Positions 37,472 to 48,172 of a stretch of 64,000 nt of DNA are shown piece by piece. Location of the stretch: positions 992,001 to 1,056,000 of the forward strand of contig NZ_CP040755.1 of assembly GCF_024585285.1 (NCBI RefSeq). The letters are read 5' to 3'. The notes beneath the pieces are model-generated. The model saw only the letters and a program-made list of their open reading frames with translations, searched no databases and was not told where the DNA came from. Within the stretch, counting starts at the first letter, position 1. Every line of letters begins with the position of its first letter. The DNA is from Colwellia sp. M166. GTDB taxonomy: Bacteria > Pseudomonadota > Gammaproteobacteria > Enterobacterales > Alteromonadaceae. A program made the translations under genes and the position numbers.

Positions 37472-38236
37472 TTATAACGAACTTGCGTAAAGCCTCGCTT
37501 TTTCTAAATCTTCTGGTGTATCAACACCTTCCACTTCTAAGGCTGTTTTTGCTACGGCAACATGAATTTTTTCCCCTTGCCATAGTACGCGTAATTGCTC
37601 TAATGACTCAACTTGCTCCAATTGACTTGTCGGCCATTGTACATAATCTTTAATAAATCCCGCTCTATAAGCATATATACCAATATGGCGAAGGTAAAAG
37701 TCACCAATCGCATCGATATGTTTATTATTGAGAAAACGTTCACGATCATAAGGAATCGTTGCGCGACTAAAATACATCGCGTAGCCATTTTTATCACATA
37801 ACACTTTAACCGCATTAGGGTTTAATGCTTCGGCAACATCATCAATTTTCATCGCTAAAGTTGCCATACGTGCTTGGCTTTGACTAGATAAGTTATCGGC
37901 AACTTGGGCGATATTTTCAATCGGAATAAAAGGTTCATCGCCTTGAACATTGACAATAACTTGTTGATCAGGAAACTGATACGTTTGCATCACTTCAGCT
38001 AGTCGCTCGGTACCTGACTGATGATCCGCGCGGGTTTTACATACTTCACCGCCAAAACTTTTTACTACCTTGGCCACATCATCATTATCAGTTGCCACAA
38101 TAACTTGTTCAGCACCGCTGGCTAAGGCCTTCTCTACAACCCATTGGATCATAGGCTTTCCCGCGATATCAGCCAGTACTTTCCCTGGTAATCGTGATGA
38201 CTCAAAACGCGCAGGGATCACTACCACAAACGACAT
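37472..38236 (-). CDS. kdsB: 3-deoxy-manno-octulosonate cytidylyltransferase (CMP-KDO synthetase)
   Basis: 254 aa, the usual length. It activates KDO with CTP for lipopolysaccharide inner-core synthesis. Signatures are [29 protein letters not shown] at the N-terminus, [15 protein letters not shown], and the nucleotide-binding [13 protein letters not shown]. It is the last gene of the leftward msbA-lpxK-Trm112-kdsB cluster, 43 bases after the Trm112-like gene, so the lipid A/LPS genes are likely cotranscribed. Confidence 0.97.
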   Translation of the reverse strand: MSFVVVIPARFESSRLPGKVLADIAGKPMIQWVVEKALASGAEQVIVATDNDDVAKVVKSFGGEVCKTRADHQSGTERLAEVMQTYQFPDQQVIVNVQGDEPFIPIENIAQVADNLSSQSQARMATLAMKIDDVAEALNPNAVKVLCDKNGYAMYFSRATIPYDRERFLNNKHIDAIGDFYLRHIGIYAYRAGFIKDYVQWPTSQLEQVESLEQLRVLWQGEKIHVAVAKTALEVEGVDTPEDLEKARLYASSL

Positions 38237-38279
38237 ATAGACCTCATTAATCTTATTTTACTATTAATCTAAAGACACG

Positions 38280-38459
38280 TTATGCATCTTCTGTAATGCG
38301 ACGAGCTTCACTCTCAAGTAACACTGGAATGTCTTTTTCGATCGCGTAAGCTAAGCGATCAAACTTACAAATCAACTCTTGTTGTGCTTTATTATATTCT
38401 AGCTTTCCTTTACATACTGGGCAGGCAAGAATTTCCATTAATTTAATATCAAACGCCAT
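38280..38459 (-). CDS. Trm112-like / UPF0434 (YcaR-type) small protein
   Basis: 59 aa from the ATG at 38459, which has AAGAGAG upstream and gives the canonical [23 protein letters not shown]; a longer reading to 38486 adds a non-conserved tail. CPVCKG is half of a zinc-binding pair, but the second CxxC seen in Trm112 is reduced to one Cys (LICKFD). The fold resembles Trm112, which activates methyltransferases in eukaryotes; the bacterial role is unknown. It lies between lpxK and kdsB as in E. coli ycaR. Confidence 0.92.
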   Translation of the reverse strand: MAFDIKLMEILACPVCKGKLEYNKAQQELICKFDRLAYAIEKDIPVLLESEARRITEDA

Positions 38460-38574
38460 AATTATCTCTCTTAAATGTAAAACCAATAACTTAATGCCTG
38501 TGCATCAAGTGTTAAATTTTTATCTCTGTGACTCATCAGAATCTATTCTGTAAGGCTAATTGACCATGTTTCTA

Positions 38575-39630
38575 TCAATTTTTATTAACTAGTTCAACGA
38601 GTTTAGTTATTACTGCGGTAATATATCCCCGTCCCGTACTTTCTGAAAATACTGCGTCAACCGGTAAATACCAGTAATTTTCTTGTGCAAAGTCGACACA
38701 TTTAACCGCATCTTTTTCCGTCATCAGTAACGGTAAATCATCAGAAAACAACTGTAAATCATCAGCAGTAAATGTTTGATGATCAACAAAACCTTGCACC
38801 ATTGCTAAGCTAAAGCCACATTGCTCAAGGGTATTAAAAAATCGTTTTGGATCGCCAATGCCCGCTAAAGCATTGATCTTATGAGTATCGTCGAGATATT
38901 GCGTTAAAAAGCGCTCTAACTTAACACTTTCACCGGTTTTAACATTCACCACTTTATTGGCTGTTAATTGCATCGTTAAAAGCGGAAGCGTTAAATTTTT
39001 TACTTGTTTATGCCATGAGCTTTCGCCATTAACAATAATACAATCTGCACGTTTAAGTCGCTGCGTTGTTTCCCGTAATGGTCCAGCAGGTAATAATAAA
39101 CCATTACCAAATAAACGCTTACCATCAACCACAACAAATTCAAAGTCTCGTGCTAATCGATAATGCTGTAAGCCATCATCAGCAATAATCAATTCACAGC
39201 CTTGTTCAATAAGTAACTGACAACCTGCAACCCTATCTGAACCAATAACGACATTAACACCACTGCGTTGAAAGATTAATAATGGTTCATCACCGGCTTG
39301 CTCCGCAGTACTCGCTGCCTGTACTTGATAAGGATAGTGCGGCGCCTTTGAACCATAACCACGACTCACTACGCCAACTTGTATGCCTTTTTCAATAAAC
39401 TTTTCAACTAGATACAGTGTTACCGGCGTTTTACCATTACCACCAACACCAATATTGCCCACCACAACTATCGGTACCGACATTTTTACCGATTTCAATA
39501 GCCCGAGTTTATAAGCTAGACGACGGATAAAGCTCAGCACGGCAAATATAGCCATTAATGGCAATAACAAAGGAACCAACCACCATTTAGCTAGGTGACC
39601 TTGAAACCAAACTTTTTCAATTAAGCGCAT
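38575..39630 (-). CDS. lpxK: Tetraacyldisaccharide 4'-kinase
   Basis: 351 aa. LpxK phosphorylates the lipid A precursor at the 4' position to make lipid IVA, at the inner membrane. An N-terminal membrane helix (WWLVPLLLPLMAIFAVLSF) precedes the P-loop VVVGNIGVGGNGKTP near residue 60. The family pattern continues with VVSRGYGSKAP and LIIADDGLQHYRLARDFE. It starts 24 bases after msbA, the conserved pairing. Confidence 0.96.
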   Translation of the reverse strand: MRLIEKVWFQGHLAKWWLVPLLLPLMAIFAVLSFIRRLAYKLGLLKSVKMSVPIVVVGNIGVGGNGKTPVTLYLVEKFIEKGIQVGVVSRGYGSKAPHYPYQVQAASTAEQAGDEPLLIFQRSGVNVVIGSDRVAGCQLLIEQGCELIIADDGLQHYRLARDFEFVVVDGKRLFGNGLLLPAGPLRETTQRLKRADCIIVNGESSWHKQVKNLTLPLLTMQLTANKVVNVKTGESVKLERFLTQYLDDTHKINALAGIGDPKRFFNTLEQCGFSLAMVQGFVDHQTFTADDLQLFSDDLPLLMTEKDAVKCVDFAQENYWYLPVDAVFSESTGRGYITAVITKLVELVNKN

Positions 39631-39653
39631 AATGTATTACAACTTAGCTAAAG

Positions 39654-41417
39654 CTAAGCACCAAATTGAAATTTATGTAATTGCGCATAAGCACCGTCTT
39701 TTTCCAATAGCGTTTGATGATCGCCCTGCTCTTTAATTTGCCCTTGCTCCATAACAATAATTTTATCGGCATTTTCAATGGTCGATAAACGATGAGCAAT
39801 AACAATACAGGTACGATCTTTTTGCAAAATACTCAAAGCATCTTGAATATGACGTTCAGACTCAGTATCTAACGCACTAGTGGCTTCATCTAGAATAAGA
39901 AATGGCGCATCACATAATAGTGCTCGTGCAATAGCAACGCGCTGGCGTTGCCCACCCGATAACATAGCACCATTATCACCAATATTAGTATCTAAGCCTT
40001 CAGGTAAACCTTCAACAAACTCCATAACATGCGCTTTACGTGCAGCATCTTCTATTTCTTCGCGTGTTGCTTGCGGTTTGCCATAAGCAATATTGTTTGC
40101 AATAGAGTCATTAAATAGCACGACTTGCTGAGAAACATAGGCAAACTGCTTACGTAAATCTTTTAATTTGTAATCGGTAATATCTTTACCATCAACAAGA
40201 ACCTTACCGCTAGTGGCATTGTAAAACCTCAGTAATAAAGCACTCGCGGTTGATTTACCACTGCCAGATCGGCCAACTAGTGCTACAGTTTCACCCACAT
40301 TAGCAGTAAAACTTAAATCGGTTAATGCCTGTTTATCTTTTTCATCATTGTAAAAGAAATTAACATGGTCAAATGCCAATGTGCCTTTCGCACGTTCAAT
40401 TGCTATTGTACCAGTATCATGTTCAGTTTTTTGATCAAGCACCGCAAAGATACTGACACAGGCTGCCATACCTTTTTGAAATTCGCTATTAACTGTTGTT
40501 AACAGTTTTAATGGACGCAGCAATGTCACCATACACATCAATACAGTCATAAATACCCCCGCGGATATTTCGGAACGCATAGAGTCAAGATTAGCAACAT
40601 ACAAAACAAAGGCTAAAGCAAATGAAGCAATAATCTGAATAATAGGTACGCTAGCAGCTTGTGTTGCGACCATTTTCATCCGTTGCTGACGATTGTGTTT
40701 ATTGATTTTGGAAAAACGGTCAAACTCTCGTTGTTGGCCATCAAAAGTTAATACCACTTTATGGCCATTAAAGGTTTGTTCGGCGGCAGTGGTTACCTCA
40801 CCCATAGCATTTTGAATACCTTTACTGATATTACGAAAACGACGTGATATCACCGTTACTATGCCAGCAATAACCGGTGTGATCAGTAAAAAAATTGAAG
40901 CTAATTGCCAACTGTTATAAAACATCACAATCAATAAACCAATAACAAATGCTCCTTGCTGCACTAGAGTCAACAAGGCTTTGGAGACTGCACTGAGTAC
41001 CTGTTCGGTATCAAAAGTTAATTTTGAAATTAAACTGCCGGTAGATTCTTTATCATGATAAGCAACAGGCATCGACATGACATGCTGAAATAATTCTTGA
41101 CGAATATTAGCCACAACATTATTACCTAACCAAGCCAAGGTATAGTTACCGGCAAAATGGCAAATACCGCGTAAAATAAACATCAAAACAATAACAAAGG
41201 GCGCCCATTGCATAAATTTGGGATCTTGGCCACCAAGGCCTTTGTCAATTAATGGCTGTAGCTGAGAAAAGACAAAACTATCAATCGCGGCATAGCCTAA
41301 CATGCCTAAAATCGACACTGCGGCAGCGGCTTTATAGGCTTTTGCATAAGCCAGTAAACGCTTGAAATTTTGCCTAGTGGTACTTTCTGTCGTTGGTGAA
41401 GATGGTTTTGTAGACAT
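39654..41417 (-). CDS. msbA: Lipid A export ABC transporter (permease/ATPase) MsbA
   Basis: 587 aa from the ATG at 41417, with GAGAG upstream; a TTG at 41429 is less likely. Six membrane helices precede the ATPase domain, with Walker A GRSGSGKSTASALLLRFY, signature [15 protein letters not shown] and Walker B FLILDEATSALD. MsbA homodimers flip lipid A-core across the inner membrane. The downstream lpxK supports MsbA over other type IV ABC exporters. Confidence 0.96.
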   Translation of the reverse strand: MSTKPSSPTTESTTRQNFKRLLAYAKAYKAAAAVSILGMLGYAAIDSFVFSQLQPLIDKGLGGQDPKFMQWAPFVIVLMFILRGICHFAGNYTLAWLGNNVVANIRQELFQHVMSMPVAYHDKESTGSLISKLTFDTEQVLSAVSKALLTLVQQGAFVIGLLIVMFYNSWQLASIFLLITPVIAGIVTVISRRFRNISKGIQNAMGEVTTAAEQTFNGHKVVLTFDGQQREFDRFSKINKHNRQQRMKMVATQAASVPIIQIIASFALAFVLYVANLDSMRSEISAGVFMTVLMCMVTLLRPLKLLTTVNSEFQKGMAACVSIFAVLDQKTEHDTGTIAIERAKGTLAFDHVNFFYNDEKDKQALTDLSFTANVGETVALVGRSGSGKSTASALLLRFYNATSGKVLVDGKDITDYKLKDLRKQFAYVSQQVVLFNDSIANNIAYGKPQATREEIEDAARKAHVMEFVEGLPEGLDTNIGDNGAMLSGGQRQRVAIARALLCDAPFLILDEATSALDTESERHIQDALSILQKDRTCIVIAHRLSTIENADKIIVMEQGQIKEQGDHQTLLEKDGAYAQLHKFQFGA

Positions 41418-41592
41418 TAACACTCTCAATGCATTATCAAAAAACTTAGCCCTTAGCGGGGATTTTTAATGGTATTAGTAAATTACCTGACTATTTTAGC
41501 GTTATTTTGTCAATCAACCAACCGATAAACTTTTATGACGGTATTTAATAGCATGATTTCATGACATCAGTAGCAAAAAACAGTATTTTTAG

Positions 41593-44172
41593 TTAATTTA
41601 CAAACCAAAATGGCCGGATATCTGTGCGATAGCTCCTGACCTCAATATTGCCTTTGAGCTGATTGGCTGTCACTGTAAGTTCTTCTTCCATCGCCAGTTC
41701 ACTGTTTGCTTCATTGCGTCTATCAGTAATAGCACGAGTCATAGATTGACTAAATTTAAAGCTTACCATGCCAAGCTCAGCAGTATTAAAGGTAGTAATA
41801 TTAAAATCATGATATCGCTTTAAAATTTCTGTTGATGGCATCTGCCAGCGATTTAAGTATCCGGTACTAAAAACTGCATAACGAGGCGAAACTGCAGCTA
41901 AAAAGTGACGACTAGCAGAGGATTTAGAGCCATGATGCGGCGCAATAAGTAGGTCGCTACTGAGTTTATTACCCATCCCGGTGATATTTAATAAGCGCTT
42001 TTCCTGTTTTATCGAAATATCTCCCGGTAACAGCACTCGATGAATACCATCACTGATCGTTATAACACAAGAATCATCATTTTTATCGCCTTTAACTTCC
42101 GCTGGCGACAACACTTCAAACACTAGCCCTTGCCAGGTAAAACGTTGTCCTGAAATACAATGTGTATCTGGCATTAAACTTTGTTCATTTGCGATGATAT
42201 TGTTGATAGCAATGTTTGCTTTTAACTGCTCTAAGCTACCTGCGTGATCATTATCATTATGACTGATCATTACGCTATCAATTGCTTTATAGCCATAATG
42301 TTTTAAATAGGGCAATACAGCAGCCTCTGCCATATTAAAACCGCTTGGGTAGCTTGCGCCGGTATCATAAAGAAAAACATGCTGATTTTTTTCAATTACA
42401 ATAGCAAGACCATGACCGACATCAAGCACAGATAATTGCCATTCATTTAATGCTTGACGATTAAAGTGCATCATAGCTAACGATATAATAAATAAACATA
42501 AAGTTGCCATAATTTTTCTTTTACTGAGACGAAAAAACAACACCAAAAATATAAAAACAAAAAACACTAATAATACTTGTACTTGTTGGGCAGAAACAGC
42601 GATAACTGCCCATTTATTACTGGCTAAATAACTAAGCCATTGCCAAACGAACGACATACTCAATTGCGCTAAATCAGCAAAAATGCCAGCTAACCAAGTA
42701 TTAAGGGGCAGCGAGATCACCGCAAGCAGTGTTAACGGGATCACAGTTATACTCATCAAAGGCACAGCCAAAATATTGGCAAAGAAAGCCGCTAATGGCA
42801 GCTGATAATTTAACCATGCCGCTATCGGTAACATCGCCAGCGTTAGCGATAATTGCACCAACAATAGTGTTTTCAGCCAATGCGAAGCTTTGATTTTAAA
42901 GCTATAAAAATATTTTATTAGCCACTTTTCATCTTTGAATTTAAGCATTAATTCCGATTGAGGCTTAGTCATCTTGGCCGATTTAGTCATTTTAGCCGCT
43001 CTAGTCATCACGATATTAAAACGAGAAAGTGTCGAAAAAATAATAACTAAGGCAGATATAGACAACCAAAAGCTAACACTGAGTAAACTTAATGGCCAAA
43101 AAAGTAAAATAGCTAAAATTGCCAGTAACAGCCAACGTAATAGCGTGACATGTATCATCATCAATTTTAGTGACCAAAGTAACAGCAACATTACCAAAGC
43201 GCGTAATGTCGGAATAGAAAAACCGGCGAGATAAGCGTAATACCATGCCATAAAACAACTACATAATACCGGCAGGTAACGTAAATTTGCTTGCATTAAC
43301 CTTAACTGCCAACTGGTCGACAAAATCAACTTTAGTGGCAATAAGCGCACAATAACGCGTATAAAAATCAAACTACCAAAAGCAACAATGCCAATATGTA
43401 AACCTGAAATAGCAATAAGGTGCTGAGTAGCAGTTGCTGACAACACTTGCCAATGTTCAGGTGTTAACTCTCCTCGCTCGCCAAATCCTAGCGCCAAAAT
43501 CAAACTTCGCATGGGCTTATCAGCTAACATTAGCGCTAACTTACGATATAAACTTTGCCGCCAGGTGATCGTTTCTTGTAGCAATATATTACGCTTTTCA
43601 CGCTTTAATAATGTTTTAGCGCTCGTATCGGCTTTAACATAACCGGTTGCAATAATCTGCTGCTGTAACAACCACAATTGGTAATTAAAGCCACCAACAT
43701 TTGCTAAACCATGAGCAGGTTTTAATTTCACTGCCAGTTGCCATACCTGGCCTTGTAACAAAGCCTGCTTCGGCGCTTTCCAACTAAGACGAACTTTAAA
43801 GTTTTTACTAACCTTCAAGCCTTGCCAATGAGTTACGAGGAAATTAAAGCGGCTATTATCCAAGGTAACATTAGCAATGTTTATTACTTTACCTTGTATT
43901 AAATAAACTTGCTTGTGCAACTGTTTCAACGGAATGCTATTTTCATTCAGGGTATTGTGATATTGACTAGCGGCAATCAAAATCCACGTGAACGCGAATA
44001 TAGCGATAGCAATTAAGCGGTATTTCTTCAACAAGATAAAAAATGATGCCAATAACAATATCACTGATAGCAAAGAAAACTCTGGCACTATAGGTATGAA
44101 TAATGACAAAATAGCGCTGAAAAAAAATGTGAGTAGCCACCATTCCATAGTGATCAATTTCCAATTAGCCAT
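41593..44172 (-). CDS. comEC: ComEC/Rec2 family DNA-uptake channel
   Basis: 859 aa. The N-terminal membrane segments are followed by an OB-like domain (YLIQGKVINIANVTLDNSRFNFLV), the competence domain (LRSLILALGFGERGELTPEHWQVLSATATQHLIAISGLHIGIVAF), and a C-terminal metallo-beta-lactamase domain with VLDVGHGLAIVIEKN, ISHNDNDHAGSLEQL and APHHGSKSSASR. ComEC is the inner-membrane channel for incoming single-stranded DNA in natural competence. Together with the pil genes at the start it suggests possible transformability. The ATG at 44172 is divergent from the DUF2062 gene, with only 18 bases between the two starts. Confidence 0.94.
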   Translation of the reverse strand: MANWKLITMEWWLLTFFFSAILSLFIPIVPEFSLLSVILLLASFFILLKKYRLIAIAIFAFTWILIAASQYHNTLNENSIPLKQLHKQVYLIQGKVINIANVTLDNSRFNFLVTHWQGLKVSKNFKVRLSWKAPKQALLQGQVWQLAVKLKPAHGLANVGGFNYQLWLLQQQIIATGYVKADTSAKTLLKREKRNILLQETITWRQSLYRKLALMLADKPMRSLILALGFGERGELTPEHWQVLSATATQHLIAISGLHIGIVAFGSLIFIRVIVRLLPLKLILSTSWQLRLMQANLRYLPVLCSCFMAWYYAYLAGFSIPTLRALVMLLLLWSLKLMMIHVTLLRWLLLAILAILLFWPLSLLSVSFWLSISALVIIFSTLSRFNIVMTRAAKMTKSAKMTKPQSELMLKFKDEKWLIKYFYSFKIKASHWLKTLLLVQLSLTLAMLPIAAWLNYQLPLAAFFANILAVPLMSITVIPLTLLAVISLPLNTWLAGIFADLAQLSMSFVWQWLSYLASNKWAVIAVSAQQVQVLLVFFVFIFLVLFFRLSKRKIMATLCLFIISLAMMHFNRQALNEWQLSVLDVGHGLAIVIEKNQHVFLYDTGASYPSGFNMAEAAVLPYLKHYGYKAIDSVMISHNDNDHAGSLEQLKANIAINNIIANEQSLMPDTHCISGQRFTWQGLVFEVLSPAEVKGDKNDDSCVITISDGIHRVLLPGDISIKQEKRLLNITGMGNKLSSDLLIAPHHGSKSSASRHFLAAVSPRYAVFSTGYLNRWQMPSTEILKRYHDFNITTFNTAELGMVSFKFSQSMTRAITDRRNEANSELAMEEELTVTANQLKGNIEVRSYRTDIRPFWFVN

Positions 44173-44190
44173 TTAAAGTTAAGTAAACTT

Positions 44191-44706
44191 ATGCCGAAAA
44201 AAATGATTAAACGCCTGATGCCAGATCATCAAACGATTAAAAACAACAAGCATTTACAAATTTTCGGTACGCTACTGCATAACGCTAATTTGTGGCATCT
44301 TAACCGCCGTTCGGTAAGTAAAGCATTTGCTGTCGGGTTATTCTTTGCTTTCATCCCTGTACCATTTCAAATGGTTTTAGCTGCTGGTCTTGCTATTATA
44401 GTACATGCAAACTTACCTTTATCTGTTGCTCTTGTTTGGATCACTAACCCTTTGACCATGCCGGCTATTTTCTATTTTTGCTATTTAGTCGGTACCTGGA
44501 TTGTTGGTGTACCCACCAAACAATTTGCCTTTGAAGCGAGCTGGCAATGGTTAGTTGAAAGTATTTCAACTATTGGCCCTGCGTTTATTCTTGGTTGTGG
44601 CGTGCTTGCTACTATTTTTTCTATTTTAGGCTATTTGATCATAAACACCTTATGGCGTTTTTCTGTCGCAAAAGAATGGAAAAATCGTCAAACACGACGA
44701 GATTAA
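44191..44706 (+). CDS. DUF2062 domain membrane protein
   Basis: 171 aa, with hydrophobic segments FAVGLFFAFIPVPFQMVLAAGLAIIVHANLPLSVALVWITNPLTMPAIFYFCYLVG and a C-terminal helix. The PVPFQM and NPLTMPA motifs are typical of DUF2062 proteins, small membrane proteins of unknown function. It is divergent from comEC with an 18-bp gap, so the two promoters overlap each other's coding starts. Confidence 0.9.
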   Translation: MPKKMIKRLMPDHQTIKNNKHLQIFGTLLHNANLWHLNRRSVSKAFAVGLFFAFIPVPFQMVLAAGLAIIVHANLPLSVALVWITNPLTMPAIFYFCYLVGTWIVGVPTKQFAFEASWQWLVESISTIGPAFILGCGVLATIFSILGYLIINTLWRFSVAKEWKNRQTRRD

Positions 44707-44743
44707 GTTTCACCCAAAAAATATTAATGAGCTAATTTTCAAT

Positions 44744-44775
44744 AAAAAAATCAGACTTGAAGTCTGATTTTTTAT
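44744..44775. terminator. Rho-independent terminator between the DUF2062 gene and lolE
   Basis: AAAAATCAGACT, loop TGA, AGTCTGATTTTTT. It lies 38 bases after the DUF2062 stop and about 75 bases from the lolE stop. A-rich and T-rich flanks allow termination both ways. Confidence 0.88.
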
Positions 44776-44850
44776 TTTACTTATCTTTTATTTAGCCCAA
44801 AGTTAATGTTTCATCTGAATCTGAACTGGGTTTGTGTTTAAGATTATTCA

Positions 44851-46116
44851 TTAGGATTGCCCTAACACTTGTGCCGGCTCAACTTTTGTTGCTCGCCATG
44901 CCGGGTAGATAGTCGCTAATAAACTCATCACTAAAGCAGTAGTCACGGTATTAATAACATCTTGCTGACGCAATAGTGTTGGTAAGTAATCAATAAAGTA
45001 AACATCGGCAGATAAAAACTCCACGGAAAGTGTAGACTCCATAGCACGAATAATCTCTGTTAAATTTAACGATATTAAAATTCCCAAACCGGCGCCAAGT
45101 ATACAGCCAACAATACCATTCATTAGCCCTTGAAACATAAAACTTGCCATAATGGTACTCGGTTTTGCTCCCATGGTTTTCAATATAGCAATATCAGATT
45201 TCTTTTCATTTACCGCCATAATTAACGTCGATACTATATTAAAACTCGCCACGGCAATAACTAACACTAAGATAATAAACATCACCAAGCGCACCAATTG
45301 AATATCATTAAATAAATGCCCGTGGCTACGTGTCCAGTCCAGCATGTATACATAAAAATCAAAACCGTATGCGACATCATGTACCACTTGTCGGGCTGCA
45401 AAAACATCACGCACTTTTAATCGAATACCTTGAACTTCGTCCGCTTGATAACCTAGCAATTGCCCTGCTTTTGCTAAATTAATAAAAACTTGGCTGTCAT
45501 CTATAGTGCCGCCAAATTTAAACACGCCGACAATCGTTGCTGGCTGCCTAGTGGGCACAGGAAATTGCTGTACTTTATTACCCGACTGAGTAGTTAAATC
45601 GGCAGGCGGTAATAATAACTGTACGTTATCACCGACCTGTAATGACAATTTACGCGCAATTCCGGCACCGATAACTACCGCGTTATCACGAGTCAAATCT
45701 TGCCAGCTACCTGCAGTTATATAACTTGAGATGGCAGAAACTTTTTGTTCTAACATTACGTCAACACCACGTATTTCAACACCTTTAAGTGCCGCTGACT
45801 TCTGCATCATACCCTGAGTTTTTATAAACGGAGCCGCTGCTAAAACGCCTGGATTTTGCTCTATTTTCGCGACATTTTCTCGCCATTGATTAATCGGCTC
45901 ATTAACCGCCACCACCTCGCCGTGAGGCACAACAGACAGTAAATGCGTTGCCAGCGCTCGTTCAAAACCATTCATCGCTGAAAGCACAACAATCAGTACC
46001 GTGACTCCAATAGCAATACCTATGGTGGATGACGCTGATATAAATGACGAAAAGCCCTTTCTTTGACGACTACGAACATAGCGCAAGCCGATAAATACAC
46101 TTAACGGTTTTAGCAC
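44851..46116 (-). CDS. lolE: Lipoprotein-releasing ABC transporter permease LolE
   Basis: 421 aa with a GTG start at 46116 directly adjoining the lolD stop. A LolC/E-type permease: first helix SSTIGIAIGVTVLIVVLSAMNGFERALATHLL, a large periplasmic domain, then three helices near the C-terminus (FIILVLVIAVASFNIVSTLIMAV) and an EPAQVLGQS tail. With LolD and LolC it extracts lipoproteins from the inner membrane and passes them to LolA. It is the last gene of lolCDE. Confidence 0.94.
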   Translation of the reverse strand: MLKPLSVFIGLRYVRSRQRKGFSSFISASSTIGIAIGVTVLIVVLSAMNGFERALATHLLSVVPHGEVVAVNEPINQWRENVAKIEQNPGVLAAAPFIKTQGMMQKSAALKGVEIRGVDVMLEQKVSAISSYITAGSWQDLTRDNAVVIGAGIARKLSLQVGDNVQLLLPPADLTTQSGNKVQQFPVPTRQPATIVGVFKFGGTIDDSQVFINLAKAGQLLGYQADEVQGIRLKVRDVFAARQVVHDVAYGFDFYVYMLDWTRSHGHLFNDIQLVRLVMFIILVLVIAVASFNIVSTLIMAVNEKKSDIAILKTMGAKPSTIMASFMFQGLMNGIVGCILGAGLGILISLNLTEIIRAMESTLSVEFLSADVYFIDYLPTLLRQQDVINTVTTALVMSLLATIYPAWRATKVEPAQVLGQS

Positions 46117-46959
46117 TTAATCATCCTCAGCTTGGCGTTGTTCATTCTGAGTTTGAACAACCTGACTTGGGGTAATGTCAGCTAATGGCTTGAGGTATCC
46201 ATGCTCTAAACGCAATTGGCGGTCCATTTTTGCAGCTAAAGTTAAATCATGAGTTACGATAACAAAACTGGTATTAACCGTACGGTTTAACTCTTGTAGT
46301 AACTGATAAATTTGTTCAGCAGTATCAAAATCTAAATTTCCCGTTGGCTCGTCAGCTAAAATCAATGAGGGTTTAGTCACTAAGGCGCGCGCAATAGCAA
46401 CTCGCTGTCGTTCACCACCTGATAATTCTGAAGGCCGATGATGGCTTCGGTGCGATAGGCCAACCTGTTCAAGCATAGCTTTCGCTTGAACAAGCGCATC
46501 TTTGGGTTTATCACCACGTATTAATAGCGGCATGGCAACATTTTCTTCGGCGCTAAATTCCATCATCAAATGATGAAATTGATAAATAAAGCCAATATGC
46601 TGATTACGAAATTTTGCTCTTTGTTTTTCGGAAAGTTGATGAATATTGACACCATTAATATAAACCTCGCCAGCACTTGGTGTATCTAATGCGCCTGCTA
46701 AATGTAAAAATGTGCTTTTACCACAGCCCGAACTACCAACAATAGCAACTAGCTCTCCAGCTTTAACAGCCAAATCAAGCTTGGATAATACTTGAGTCGA
46801 AATAGGGCCTTGTTGGTAAGACTTACTTAACTGACGACACTCAAAACTCAAGGGAAGTTCAGGCGTGATACTGTTTTCATTAGCGCTCATCTTTGTGCTC
46901 TTTTTTACCGAGTTAATATTACAATCATTTGCCATTGCATTCGTTACCTTACTATTCAT
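46117..46959 (-). CDS. lolD: Lipoprotein-releasing ABC transporter ATPase LolD
   Basis: 280 aa from the ATG at 46959, which overlaps the lolC stop by eight bases. An ATG at 46890 would give 257 aa, nearer the usual 230-240 aa; a longer reading to 47019 lies inside lolC. The core begins [11 protein letters not shown] and has Walker [17 protein letters not shown], the LolD-type [21 protein letters not shown], signature [16 protein letters not shown] and Walker [12 protein letters not shown]. It powers LolCDE. The extra 40-residue N-terminal tail is unusual and may be an artefact of the start choice. Confidence 0.92.
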   Translation of the reverse strand: MNSKVTNAMANDCNINSVKKSTKMSANENSITPELPLSFECRQLSKSYQQGPISTQVLSKLDLAVKAGELVAIVGSSGCGKSTFLHLAGALDTPSAGEVYINGVNIHQLSEKQRAKFRNQHIGFIYQFHHLMMEFSAEENVAMPLLIRGDKPKDALVQAKAMLEQVGLSHRSHHRPSELSGGERQRVAIARALVTKPSLILADEPTGNLDFDTAEQIYQLLQELNRTVNTSFVIVTHDLTLAAKMDRQLRLEHGYLKPLADITPSQVVQTQNEQRQAEDD

Positions 46960-48172
46960 TTCTGAGCACTTCAGCGGGTTGAGTTTGTGCTGCTCGATAA
47001 GCTGGATAGAGGGTGGCAATAAAGCTCATCGCCAAAGCTGAAATAACAATAATAACAATATTCAAAGCATCGATAGCAATCGGTAACTTCTGCCCGACGC
47101 CCAAGAGAGTAACGCCGAGTAAACTAAGTATACTATTTAAATTTAAGGTCAATAACACGCCAAATGTGACACCCAAGACAACGCCCCAAAGCCCATTAGT
47201 TAAACCTTGAGTAATAAAAATCTTTACTACCCCGCTACGATCTAAACCTAAGGTTTGTAAAATACTGATTTCGCCTTGCTTATCGATAACCACCATCACT
47301 AACGCTGAAACAATATTAAAAGCTGCCACAGCAATAATTAAACTTAGCATTAACCACATCATATTTTTTTCCATACTAACCGCAGCAAACAATGCACCTT
47401 GGCTTTCTTGCCAACTAACAAACTGGTAATTAGGATATTTTGCTGACAACTGTGAGATAACATTTTGAGCATGAAAAGCATCATCAAGATATAATCGTAA
47501 TTGATTAACACCATCACCTTTTTTTCGATGTAGTTTTGCGCCATCTTTAATATTGATATAAACCATTGCTTCATCAACCTGAGAGCCAACATTAAAAATA
47601 CCAACAATAGTAAAGGTTCGGTGCACAGGAACACGCCCCATAGGGGTAAACAAGGTTTTATTAGGTAAGGTTAAGCGTACTTCATCCCCCAAGTTCACCT
47701 TTAAGTTACGTGCTAACGCTTGTCCTAACACTATGCTAAAGGGCACGTTATCTAAGCTATCTAATTGCCCTGAAACCATTGAACTATTAATAATATTATG
47801 TTGTTCAAACTTGGGCATAATGCCGTGCACTAAAACCCCTTGCAGGGATTTTTTTGATTGAATTAACGCTTCACTTTCTTGAAAAGGCGTGACGTTATTA
47901 ACCTTGGGGAGCGAGAGCATATCTTGCTGTAACGTTTGCCAATTAGTGATATGTGTTTTTTGATAAGACATTAACACATGAGGCACTAAACCAAGCACAC
48001 GCCTTTTTTGCTCCTGCTCTAGTCCATCCATTACAGAAACAACGGTAATTAAGGAAGCAACACCCAGTACAATGCCGATTATTGAAAAGAAGGTGATAAA
48101 GGAAACAAAGCCTTTGCCATGGCTGCTGCGGCTGTACCTTAAGCCAATGTAAACACTAACAGGTTGAAACAT
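46952..48172 (-). CDS. lolC: Lipoprotein-releasing ABC transporter permease LolC
   Basis: 406 aa. It is homologous to the lolE product in the same cluster: N-terminal YIGLRYSRSSHGKGFVSFITFFSIIGIVLGVASLITVVSVMDG, periplasmic domain with GVLVHGIMP, three C-terminal helices and the tail QPAEVLRNE. LolC binds LolA through its periplasmic hook in E. coli. It starts the lolCDE operon, with about 415 bases upstream before the divergent M13 gene. The two paralogous permeases suggest the LolC/LolE heterodimer rather than an LolF-type homodimer. Confidence 0.94.
   Translation of the reverse strand: MFQPVSVYIGLRYSRSSHGKGFVSFITFFSIIGIVLGVASLITVVSVMDGLEQEQKRRVLGLVPHVLMSYQKTHITNWQTLQQDMLSLPKVNNVTPFQESEALIQSKKSLQGVLVHGIMPKFEQHNIINSSMVSGQLDSLDNVPFSIVLGQALARNLKVNLGDEVRLTLPNKTLFTPMGRVPVHRTFTIVGIFNVGSQVDEAMVYINIKDGAKLHRKKGDGVNQLRLYLDDAFHAQNVISQLSAKYPNYQFVSWQESQGALFAAVSMEKNMMWLMLSLIIAVAAFNIVSALVMVVIDKQGEISILQTLGLDRSGVVKIFITQGLTNGLWGVVLGVTFGVLLTLNLNSILSLLGVTLLGVGQKLPIAIDALNIVIIVISALAMSFIATLYPAYRAAQTQPAEVLRNE

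Noticed and set aside
46960..47019. Longer N-terminus of lolD
   Set aside because: Lies inside lolC and has no LolD similarity; starts at 46959 or 46890 fit better.
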